Below are positions 1 to 7,417 of a DNA stretch of 64,000 nt, one piece after another. Source of the stretch: Pradoshia sp. D12 (GTDB lineage Bacteria > Bacillota > Bacilli > Bacillales > Pradoshiaceae); the NCBI RefSeq assembly GCF_008935075.1, contig NZ_CP044545.1, positions 1,639,501 through 1,703,500 on the forward strand. The letters run 5' to 3'. The notes beneath the pieces were generated by a model, which had not been told where the DNA came from, made no database searches, and worked only from the letters and a program-made list of their open reading frames with translations. The number at the start of each line of letters is the position of its first letter. Positions within the stretch are counted from its first letter, which is position 1. Made by a program: the position numbers and the translations under genes.

Positions 1-480
1 ATAGTCACATGGGTACTCAGAACTGCCGGGCAGAATGTATCAGCTGTTCAATTTACACGCAGTTTAGCTGAATGGGATACGGCAGCTGCACAAATGGCCA
101 GGTTCAATGAGGATTATGATTTGTATTTGACGCCGGCAACAGCTTTCTCAGCTCCAAAGGTGGGCGAATTGACGCATACGGATGAACAGAGCTTGCAGTT
201 ATTGAAAGTAAATGAACTAAAACCCTCTGAACAGTTAGCAATGGTCTATGAAATGTTTAAACCAAGTTTAACGTATACGCCTTTTACACAGTTGGCGAAC
301 ATCATCGGACAGCCTGCGATTAGCTTGCCTGTTCATATGACAGATTCTGGCTTACCCCTTGGAGTGCAATTGATGGCTCCAAAGGGAAGGGAAGATTGGC
401 TTCTTAAAATAGGAGCGTTGTTAGAGCAATCCGATATATGGGTTGGACAGAAAGGGAATCCATATATTGGATGGCGATAA
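1..480 (+). CDS. Amidase, C-terminal part (5' end outside window)
   Basis: The reading frame is open from base 1 to the TAA at 480, so the gene enters from the left; the first in-frame ATG at 94 is internal. The roughly 159 visible residues match the C-terminal end of amidase-signature enzymes (GatA/AmiE-like): DLYLTPATAFSAP, then a substrate-pocket stretch FTQLANIIGQPAISLPV, then GLPLGVQLMAPKGRED. The Ser-cisSer-Lys catalytic part lies upstream of the window. Substrate cannot be told. It stops about 500 bases before the B12 operon and is not part of it. Confidence 0.85.
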   Translation: MVTWVLRTAGQNVSAVQFTRSLAEWDTAAAQMARFNEDYDLYLTPATAFSAPKVGELTHTDEQSLQLLKVNELKPSEQLAMVYEMFKPSLTYTPFTQLANIIGQPAISLPVHMTDSGLPLGVQLMAPKGREDWLLKIGALLEQSDIWVGQKGNPYIGWR

Positions 481-587
481 AAGTGATAGATCGACTAGAA
501 GATGCGTGTAATTCAGTTGGTCAATTAAAACAGTCATTTCACTTGTTTATATTTATGTGAATTCCTATATATCAAAAATATCTTCCG

Positions 588-616
588 TTTACATTTTCAA
601 CATGATATATTAATAG
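588..616 (+). promoter_or_regulatory. Candidate promoter of the B12 operon
   Basis: TTTACA at 588–593 and TAATAG at 611–616 are separated by 17 bases and lie just upstream of the cobalamin riboswitch. This is the only reasonable sigma-A-like pair in the gap. Inference from spacing and position only. Confidence 0.35.
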
Positions 617-636
617 TACGAAAATTTAAAACAATC

Positions 637-830
637 ATAAGTGCTCACTTTTGTGAGGTAAAAGGGAATCCAGTGTAAATCTGGAACAGCCCCCGCTACT
701 GTAAGAGCTGATGAAATCACGTGACCACCTTTAAAAGAGGGAAGGTGTGAGAGTAAAGTGAAGCTCAGAGTCAGGAAACCTGCTTATGAATGTGTATTGC
801 TTACTTTTCGGTGGGAAAAGGGATGGCGAA
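637..830 (+). promoter_or_regulatory. Cobalamin (B12) riboswitch
   Basis: The conserved core is readable: GTGAGGTAAAAGGGAAT with paired CCAGTGTAAATCTGG, then CAGCCCCCGCTACTGTAA, and the B12 box GAGTCAGGAAACCTGC at about 769–784. These are the diagnostic elements of the adenosylcobalamin riboswitch class. It is followed by an intrinsic terminator at 893–928 as expression platform and then by btuF, so B12 is expected to end transcription before the uptake genes. Exact 3' boundary is approximate. Confidence 0.95.
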
Positions 831-892
831 CGTAGAGATGATTGTGTCTTTGCGCTGATTTTGACAGCGTTTTTTTGTCTGTGCATGAATCA

Positions 893-928
893 AGCCTGTT
901 TTCCTTAATCGGGAAGACAGGCTTTTTT
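893..928 (+). terminator. Intrinsic terminator of the B12 riboswitch
   Basis: AAGCCTGTTTTCC pairs across a short loop with GGGAAGACAGGCTT and is followed by a T run, 65 bases before the btuF start. It is the expected ligand-controlled terminator. Confidence 0.85.
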
Positions 929-993
929 ATGTTTAATATTTCAGCGTAAATTCGCTAAATATAAATAAATTTTGAAAAAGGGAGAATAGTGAG

Positions 994-1965
994 ATGAAAA
1001 AGATTGCAAGCTTATCACTTTTGGTGTTCTTATCCGTTTTTGCATTGTTTGCATGCGGAAATGATGAGACAGTAAACAACCAGGAAAAAGAAACAAACCA
1101 GGAAACAAGTGAGTATCCGAAAACCTTAACAGACGGTCGTGGGGAAGAGGTGACCCTTAAAGAAAAACCTTCAAGGATTGTTTCGACCACATTGGCTATT
1201 GATGAATATTTATTGCCTTTGGTTGATGAGGAGCGGATTGCCGCGGTAACGAAAATGTCTACAGACTCAGGGATTTCGAATGTAGCAGATCTAACAGATG
1301 GAATTGATACAAAAATTGAATCAGTCACATCTGAATTGGTGCTGTCACTTCAGCCTGATTTAGTGCTGATTCCTTCCTATGTAGATCCTGAGGTTCTTAA
1401 ACAAATTGATGCTGCAGACATCACCACCTACCAACTTAAAGATGATTCCTCTATATCAGGTGTATTGGATGGTCTAATGGAGGTTGGTACCATTGTTGGC
1501 GAGGAAGATAAAGCAGAAGAAATCATAGCTGATGTCAAAAAGAGGATGTCAGATTTACAAACGAAAGCAAAAGCACAAACAGATAAAAAACGAGTGGTTT
1601 ACTGGACACAGCAAAATTCTTCAGTTACTGAGAATACTACAATAGGAGAAATCATCACCTTAGCAGGCGGGATAAATGCCATTACAGAAGCGGGCATTAC
1701 CGGTGAAGAGTATCCTGATTATCCAAATCTTTCAAAGGAAAAATTAGTTGAGATAAATCCAGATGTGATTATTACAAGCGATTGGCAGTATGACGGTTCA
1801 AAAGCAACATTCGTCGAGGAATGGCAAAAGGATCCGGCACTTAAAAATCTTAAAGCCTTTAAGAATAATGAAGTGCATGTGATAGATAGCGCAAATTTAA
1901 CAACGGCTTCCCATTTTGTGATTGAGGGAGCAGAAGATATTTATCAAGTTTTATATGGAGAATAA
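994..1965 (+). CDS. btuF: Vitamin B12 ABC transporter, substrate-binding lipoprotein
   Basis: A 323-residue class III solute-binding protein. The N-terminus is a lipoprotein signal with lipobox FALFAC (Cys at residue about 21), followed by a short charged linker and the periplasmic-binding fold (YPKTLTDGRGEEVTL, PSRIVSTT, NPDVIITSD). The family also carries siderophores and haem; the cobalamin riboswitch directly upstream and the btuC/btuD neighbours decide for B12. The start ATG has a GGGAG ribosome site eight to ten bases upstream. Usual length for the family. Confidence 0.93.
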   Translation: MKKIASLSLLVFLSVFALFACGNDETVNNQEKETNQETSEYPKTLTDGRGEEVTLKEKPSRIVSTTLAIDEYLLPLVDEERIAAVTKMSTDSGISNVADLTDGIDTKIESVTSELVLSLQPDLVLIPSYVDPEVLKQIDAADITTYQLKDDSSISGVLDGLMEVGTIVGEEDKAEEIIADVKKRMSDLQTKAKAQTDKKRVVYWTQQNSSVTENTTIGEIITLAGGINAITEAGITGEEYPDYPNLSKEKLVEINPDVIITSDWQYDGSKATFVEEWQKDPALKNLKAFKNNEVHVIDSANLTTASHFVIEGAEDIYQVLYGE

Positions 1966-1966
1966 T

Positions 1967-2998
1967 ATGGTTTGTAAACAGTCTAAACAGGTTCTTATTT
2001 TTGGAATCCTGATTTGTTCCTTGCTCGTATCGTTACTTTTAGCAACCATGTATGGCGGGGTCATCGTTCCATTTACGGAAACTGTGAAAGTATTACTCTC
2101 ACTGCTTCCATTTATAGAGTTTGACTATAACCCAATGTATGAAACAATCCTTGTGCAGATTCGCCTGGGGCGGGTTGTTGTGGCTGGATTAGTCGGGGCA
2201 GCCTTGGCAATATCGGGAGTCGTGATGCAAAGTGTGTTTCGCAACCCGATGGCTGACCCCGGCATAATTGGTGTTTCATCAGGTGGAGCATTCGGAGGTG
2301 TACTGGCCATCTATTTTGGTTTGGCCGCGATCCATTCTCTTTTCGTCCCATTAATGGGCTTTATCCTGGCTGCATTGACTTTGTTTGCAATTTATATGAT
2401 TGCGACCAATCAAGGAAGGACCTCAGTACTGACATTGCTGCTGACGGGTATTGCGATTAGTTCTTTTTTATCAGCCTGTACCTCTCTGCTAATCTCTTTT
2501 TCGAATGCAGGAGTGATGCAGCAGATTGTCCAATGGATGATGGGGAACTTAAATGGGCGTGATTGGAGTCATGTACAAATATTAACTGTTCCTGTTTTAT
2601 TTTCGATTTGTGTCTTTTTGTACCATGCCAACGACTTAGATATCTTTCTGCTGGGTGAAGAGCAGGCCCAGAATATGGGGATTTCCGTTCAGCGCACCCG
2701 TAATCTATTGTTAATTACTGCTTCATTAGTAACTGGAATGAGTGTCTCATTAACGGGAGCCATCGGTTTTGTTGGTCTGATTGTCCCTCATATGATCCGT
2801 ATGATCATTGGGCCCTCGCATCGAAATTTACTACTGGCTAGTGTCTTAGGGGGAGCGAGTTTCTTGATTCTTGCTGACTTAATATCCCGTTTGGCCATTA
2901 GGCCTGCTGAGATTCAAATCGGTATTATTACAGCTTTTTTTGGCGCTCCGTTTTTCCTTTATTTAATTTTAAAAAATAAAAAGAAGGGGGAAATCTGA
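1967..2998 (+). CDS. btuC: Vitamin B12 ABC transporter, permease (FecCD family)
   Basis: A 343-residue integral membrane permease of the FecCD/BtuC family with about nine to ten hydrophobic segments. Family marks are GAALAISGVVMQSVFRNPMA near the N-terminus, GAIGFVGLIVPHMIRMIIG for the ATPase-coupling region, and a final PAEIQIGIITAFFGAPFF. I chose ATG 1967 because GGAG at 1957–1960 serves it; a TTG at 1922 would extend the frame into btuF. btuF ends at 1965, so the genes are virtually contiguous and translationally coupled. Confidence 0.94.
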   Translation: MVCKQSKQVLIFGILICSLLVSLLLATMYGGVIVPFTETVKVLLSLLPFIEFDYNPMYETILVQIRLGRVVVAGLVGAALAISGVVMQSVFRNPMADPGIIGVSSGGAFGGVLAIYFGLAAIHSLFVPLMGFILAALTLFAIYMIATNQGRTSVLTLLLTGIAISSFLSACTSLLISFSNAGVMQQIVQWMMGNLNGRDWSHVQILTVPVLFSICVFLYHANDLDIFLLGEEQAQNMGISVQRTRNLLLITASLVTGMSVSLTGAIGFVGLIVPHMIRMIIGPSHRNLLLASVLGGASFLILADLISRLAIRPAEIQIGIITAFFGAPFFLYLILKNKKKGEI

Positions 2999-2999
2999 G

Positions 3000-3797
3000 A
3001 TGACAGCTATTTTGAATGCGGAGAAACTCAGCTTTAGCCGTGGCAAACAGGTGATTTTAAAAGCAATGGATATCTCTTTGGAAACTAACCAATTTACCTG
3101 CTTGATTGGTCCGAACGGTACCGGAAAATCTACTTTACTGCGCTTAATGGCAGGATTGCTAAAGCCACCTGCAGGGTCAATAGCCTTTAAGAATCATGCT
3201 CTCTCTGAGATGACTACTCTTGAAGTGGCCAAAGCAATCACCTATATGCCACAAAGCACGGTCCTTGACTATGAATTTACAGTGAGTCAGGTAGTACTTA
3301 TGGGAAGGCATCCGCATCGGAAGAAATGGCAATTCTCACAAAAAGATGATAATCAATTGGCAGAGAAAGCGATGAAACAAACAGGAATTTATCATTTAAG
3401 AGACCGTTATATCACATCCCTTTCAGGAGGAGAACGTCAGCTTGTTTTCTTAGCTAAAGCCATCACTCAGAATTCTGAGGTTATTTTGTTGGATGAGCCA
3501 ACTTCAGATCTGGATATTTATCATCAGGTCCAAATTGCCGAGGTCATCCGGGAGCTTGTAAAAGAGGGAAAGGCTGTCTTCGCGGCCATCCATGATATTA
3601 ATTTAGCCACTCGCTATTGTGATCGACTCATACTTATGGGAAATGGAGAACTCGTTGCAGCAGGGGAACCCGAACAAGTCATTACGGATCTTAACTTGAT
3701 GCGTATTTTTAAAACTCATACGTATACATACAATGATTCCTATTTTGGAAAAAGGCAGATGATTCCTTATGCCATAGATATAAAAGGGGAGGCATGA
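3000..3797 (+). CDS. btuD: Vitamin B12 ABC transporter, ATP-binding protein
   Basis: A 265-residue ABC ATPase starting one base after the btuC stop. Walker A GPNGTGKST at residues about 38–46, Q-loop MPQS, signature LSGGERQ at about 141–147, Walker B VILLDEPTSDLD at about 160–171, and the switch His in AAIHDIN. It is of the iron-siderophore/B12 importer type. Shorter than the Bacillus subtilis YvrA protein, which carries a long C-terminal extension; here that extension is absent and a separate small gene follows. Confidence 0.93.
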   Translation: MTAILNAEKLSFSRGKQVILKAMDISLETNQFTCLIGPNGTGKSTLLRLMAGLLKPPAGSIAFKNHALSEMTTLEVAKAITYMPQSTVLDYEFTVSQVVLMGRHPHRKKWQFSQKDDNQLAEKAMKQTGIYHLRDRYITSLSGGERQLVFLAKAITQNSEVILLDEPTSDLDIYHQVQIAEVIRELVKEGKAVFAAIHDINLATRYCDRLILMGNGELVAAGEPEQVITDLNLMRIFKTHTYTYNDSYFGKRQMIPYAIDIKGEA

Positions 3798-3891
3798 AGA
3801 ATTCATGTGCGATGGCCTTCTATGTGAAGGCGTCGCGGAGTTACCATTATTTCATACTAAAACCTAAGTTTTAAATAAGGGGGAATGAACC

Positions 3892-4419
3892 TTGAAAAAA
3901 GACTGGCGTTACTCCAGTTATCCATTCATGAGAGAAAAAAGCTGTTTAGTTGATTATGAGATTCGCACTGATACTTTAACTACAAGGCTTGGAGCTGTTT
4001 TCCCGTTATTGACTGAGAAAGAGCAAGCAGTCATTGATGACCTTCGTAAGGTTCAAGCACTATGCTATCATGTGAACGGTTCTGTGCGCGGAAAATTGGC
4101 GATAACTGAAGCAGATTTACAGTGGTTGAGTGATAGATATGATTTTTATGTTGAGAAAACAGGGGAAAAGGTAAAACAATTCGTATTACCGCAAGGAAGC
4201 AACGCTGCATGCGCACTTCATGTCGTACGCAGTGAGGCCAAGAAATCCTATCGTGCCCTGCATAAAGTTAGTGAAGAGCGAGAAGTGCTAGACATCTTAT
4301 TTGATTTCCTAGGATTGCTCGCAAATGTTTGTTTTGTGATGGCTGTTTATGTAAATCAGGTGAACGGCATACAGGAAATTCCTTTTGTCAGTAAATCATA
4401 TGCTGTGAAAAAGAAATGA
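3892..4419 (+). CDS. Divergent cobalamin adenosyltransferase-like protein
   Basis: A 175-residue protein starting at TTG 3892 behind AAGGGGGAA. The segment FVLPQGSNAACALHVVRSEAKKSYRAL (about 100–126) matches the central helix of PduO-type ATP:cob(I)alamin adenosyltransferases, and LLANVCFVMAVYVN matches their last helix. But the N-terminal ATP loop (TRTGD type) is missing, and positions that are Asn-Arg-Leu-Ser-Asp in active enzymes read Gly-Leu-Leu-Ala-Asn. Known family: adenosylates cob(I)alamin. Inference: either a shortened, changed adenosyltransferase or a cobalamin-binding helper. It lies 94 bases behind btuD, in the B12 operon. Confidence 0.7.
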   Translation: MKKDWRYSSYPFMREKSCLVDYEIRTDTLTTRLGAVFPLLTEKEQAVIDDLRKVQALCYHVNGSVRGKLAITEADLQWLSDRYDFYVEKTGEKVKQFVLPQGSNAACALHVVRSEAKKSYRALHKVSEEREVLDILFDFLGLLANVCFVMAVYVNQVNGIQEIPFVSKSYAVKKK

Positions 4420-4507
4420 ATGTTTAAGCCTACATCTAAAATAATAGAGTTAGATAGATCTTGTTATCCATTTTTAATGAAGAGAGAATGTATGATTTGA
4501 TAAAAAG

Positions 4508-4552
4508 AAAAGCACGATTCTTTCATAACCAAAGAAAGAATCGTGCTTTTTT
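4508..4552 (+). terminator. Strong intrinsic terminator of the B12 operon
   Basis: A 17-base stem AAAAGCACGATTCTTTC / GAAAGAATCGTGCTTTT with a nine-base loop and a T run. Confidence 0.95.
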
Positions 4553-4690
4553 ATGGATGAAAAGAGGACACATTAGTAGGAAATGTAATTCTAGCCATGT
4601 TACGATTAAGTTATATTAAAAAGAAACAAGCAGAAGTAAAATTTGAGTTTAATTAAACCGGAAACTAAATACTTTAGGAGTGTTGCCACC

Positions 4691-5116
4691 GTGCTGGATA
4701 AATTTAAACAGAAATTTAACGAAATAAGTAAAAATGGAGTGACCGTTCCTATTAAGCCAGTAATGTTAGAACAACTAATAAAAAGACAGTCTGGCCAAAA
4801 AGATATAAAAGTAGAAATAACAACAGGCCACTTGAATATTCGCGGTACAACAGATAAAAATATTTCATATATGATAAGTCTGAAACCTATTCATATGGAA
4901 AAAAGAATGATTATTTTTGAAATTGAGAGTTTGAATCCTACTGATATGAATGAAGATGAAATTAAAATACTTAACAGTCCGCCATTTTCAGATTCTACAA
5001 ATCAGACGGTTAAAATGGATTTTAATTCCTGGGATATCGTGAAAAAGATACCTCTTGGAAAAATTAAATCGTATGAGATGAATGATGGGACAATCAAGTT
5101 AACATTATCATTATAA
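4691..5116 (+). CDS. Hypothetical protein, possible DUF2993-like lipid-binding fold
   Basis: An about 141-residue soluble protein without signal peptide or membrane segment. I chose GTG 4691 because TAGGAG lies ten bases upstream; a TTG at 4643 would give 157 residues but has no ribosome site. The pattern of a short helix followed by alternating strands (IKVEITTGHLNIRG, IIFEIESLNP) and the end KIPLGKIKSYEMNDGTIKLTLSL recalls the LmeA/DUF2993 phospholipid-binding domain, but this is a weak resemblance. It stands alone between two terminators. Confidence 0.6.
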   Translation: MLDKFKQKFNEISKNGVTVPIKPVMLEQLIKRQSGQKDIKVEITTGHLNIRGTTDKNISYMISLKPIHMEKRMIIFEIESLNPTDMNEDEIKILNSPPFSDSTNQTVKMDFNSWDIVKKIPLGKIKSYEMNDGTIKLTLSL

Positions 5117-5124
5117 GAAGAGCG

Positions 5125-5159
5125 AGGATTTCCGTAAAAGTACGGAAATCCTTTTTTTT
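5125..5159 (+). terminator. Intrinsic terminator
   Basis: AGGATTTCCGTA and TACGGAAATCCT form a perfect 12-bp stem with a four-base loop AAAG, followed by eight T. Confidence 0.96.
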
Positions 5160-5642
5160 GGACCAAAAAGATTATACGCAGCAGCTATTATAAACAGAGA
5201 TACTCAAAATCATTCATATACTTCGTACTGGTTATGAGGTAGAACAAGTTTTGTGTATTTGCCCGTTTTTATGTTACTTTACGACTAAAATAATTAATAA
5301 GTATTCGTAAATCAAAATGTGTAATTAGATTATATTTAAAAATAGAATTATTGGCTGTGGAAAGTGGAGAGTGAAAAAAGGAAAATGCCAGAAACCAACT
5401 ATTACTGTAAGTTAAAAATATAATATGAATATGGAAATTCAGTTGATAAAAACGTTATGGAATTATTTTGAAGTTCAAATTATTAATTTATATTAAATTT
5501 TCAAAATATTTTGCTATTTTTATTTTAGGTGTGTTAATATATCTAAATACTAATATCTCCAATAAAGGAAGGATGCAGAAAAAAGAAAACATAACACCTT
5601 TATTTTTCAGAATATTTAATTAACTACTAAGGGGCGATGGGG
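5160..5642. other. AT-rich intergenic region without a recognised gene
   Basis: About 480 bases with stop codons in all frames and no structured RNA I can recognise. It must contain the promoter of the following membrane-protein gene, but no convincing -35/-10 pair stands out in the AT-rich background. Confidence 0.5.
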
Positions 5643-6665
5643 ATGAAGAGAAAAGAATATATTATTGATCGAATGTATAAGGCATCTACGGGAATCGCAA
5701 ATGCCGTTTTAGTAACATTAGGAATCGGTCTATTATTCGAATCAATTGGGGGTTACTTTGATTGGCAAATATTCCTTACTATTGGAGGAGCGGCAAAGGT
5801 CTTGCTTGCGCCTGCTCTTGGTGCAGGGATTGCCTATCAGCTTGGAGGTAACTCATTAGTACAATTTAGTGCAATGGCATGTGCCTCTGTTGGTGGAGCC
5901 GCTATTCAAAAAACAGCAGAAGGTGCTTTTACGATTGTCACTGGACAACCTATATCAGCTGTATTGGCTGCACTCATCGCTACATATATAGGCAAGAGGA
6001 TGGTTGGTAAAACAAAATTGGACATTATGGCAATTCCGATTACAGCTATTTTTATTGGTGGGATTTCCGGAGTTGGATTAGCAGCGGTGACAACACCATT
6101 ACTAACAAGGATAAGTGCACAAATTACAGCTTCTGTAGAAGGCTCTCCTTTAATTGGATCGATTGTCTTATCCTTAATATTTAGTCTTTTATTAATGACC
6201 CCAGCTTCATCAGCTGCGCTTGCGATTGCTCTGCAGTTGGACCCAGTATCAAGTGCAGCAGCCTTGATTGGCTGTACGGTACAATTTGTAGCCTTTACAG
6301 CAATGAGCTATAAAGATAATGATTTAGGTGGCTTTCTTGCACAATCAATCGTGACACCAAAGGTACAGTTTCCAAATTTGATAAAAAACCCAATCTACAT
6401 TATACCTGCGTTTACGGCTGCCGCAATTGCTGCGCCAATAGCTACGATGGTCTTTGATTTTAAAGTACCGTATGAACTAGGCGGGATGGGGCTAAGCTCG
6501 TTGATTGCACCGATAAACATCTTAGCTAATCAAGGGATGGGCATATTCCTCAACTATGTAGGAATAGGGATGGTGCTTCCTGTTATGATTGCTCTTGCGA
6601 TTCACCGCCTCCTAAAAATGGCTGGAAAGGTTAAAGCAGGTGATCTTCATCTTGAAGTTCAATAG
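5643..6665 (+). CDS. PTS IIC-type membrane protein, PfoR family
   Basis: About 340 residues, nearly all hydrophobic, with eight to ten membrane segments and small-residue-rich motifs (LLAPALGAGIAYQLGGN, MTPASSAALAIALQLDP, GGMGLSSLIAPINILANQGMG) typical of the PTS_EIIC_2 / PfoR group. Members are annotated as sugar PTS IIC subunits or, in clostridia, as the toxin regulator PfoR. No IIA, IIB or HPr gene is near, so transport partner and substrate are unknown. ATG 5643 is preferred over 5637 since AAGGGG at 5629–5634 is eight bases from it but only two from 5637. Confidence 0.85.
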   Translation: MKRKEYIIDRMYKASTGIANAVLVTLGIGLLFESIGGYFDWQIFLTIGGAAKVLLAPALGAGIAYQLGGNSLVQFSAMACASVGGAAIQKTAEGAFTIVTGQPISAVLAALIATYIGKRMVGKTKLDIMAIPITAIFIGGISGVGLAAVTTPLLTRISAQITASVEGSPLIGSIVLSLIFSLLLMTPASSAALAIALQLDPVSSAAALIGCTVQFVAFTAMSYKDNDLGGFLAQSIVTPKVQFPNLIKNPIYIIPAFTAAAIAAPIATMVFDFKVPYELGGMGLSSLIAPINILANQGMGIFLNYVGIGMVLPVMIALAIHRLLKMAGKVKAGDLHLEVQ

Positions 6666-6839
6666 TTGTCTGCTTTGTCTCTTTTGAAATATTGACTCAG
6701 ATAGGGGTTTAGGTAAATCATACGAAGAAGAGAATCTATTTTGATAGAATGTGTTAAAAATGAACCTAAACAATGATGAATAGAGAAAGTTAGTTCTATT
6801 TTCATTTTATTGAACATATAAAAATTTTACGTGGTGGGT

Positions 6840-6874
6840 AGATGGTTTCTGTATGATGCAGAGACCATCTTTCT
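6840..6874 (+). terminator. Hairpin, probable terminator of the IIC gene
   Basis: AGATGGTTTCTG pairs with CAGAGACCATCT over a seven-base loop; the following TTTCTT is a weak T tract. It lies 175 bases after the stop. Confidence 0.6.
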
Positions 6875-7345
6875 TCGTGTACAGAATGATAGCTTAGTTG
6901 CTTGTTGATTTAAAATATAAAGTACTTCAGTTTACTTAAGTACAAAGAATGTTTCAGGTGGGCCATGAGTTTAAGAATATGGCTAGGATATTTCACGATT
7001 ATTCTTTGGGGGATAATATGTCTTCGTAATCAATAATCAGATTATTGTTGGGGTGAAAAATATCTCCATTATGTAAGAGAATTCTGCAATATAGTAGCAG
7101 ATACATATAATTAATGACATTTGTATGTTGATGGGCAACTTTCCTTCTGTCAAAGAGGACTTATTCAAGAATTACGGATCTTTTTGGTAAGGGAAAATGA
7201 TTCAACTGCCTGAAAATCTTCTTTCGTATATTTTATATGAAGGTATAGGTATAAAGTCCATATTTCTGAATCATATTCTTCTAAAAATAGGAAAACGTAA
7301 ACTGTTCTTCAGAAAGCTAGTTTACTAGAATGGAAGGGTGTAATT
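6875..7345. other. Intergenic region, possible unidentifiable gene relic
   Basis: No intact gene. Short coding-like segments in changing frames on the plus strand (for example WGEKYLHYVREFCNIVADTY near 7055–7110 and CQRGLIQELRIFLVREND near 7145–7205) could be the remains of a decayed gene, but I recognise no family. The end of the stretch is the leader of the pullulanase gene. Confidence 0.3.
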
Positions 7346-7417
7346 ATGAAAACGATTACATATATGAATTTATGCAATCGTTTGCCTACTAAGAGAAGAA
7401 TGAAGGAGGAGTGGAAG

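Noticed and set aside
933-1328. Open frame on the minus strand opposite btuF
   Set aside because: Lies wholly across a strongly supported gene, with no ribosome site and no protein-like pattern; a shadow frame.
3809-3830. Small hairpin GGCCTTC/GAAGGC between btuD and the adenosyltransferase-like gene
   Set aside because: Seven-base stem with no T run; too weak to call a terminator, and the genes probably share a transcript.
7280-7300. cre-like GGAAAACGTAAACT before pulA
   Set aside because: Only 11 of 14 consensus positions, with a core T missing; not distinguishable from background.
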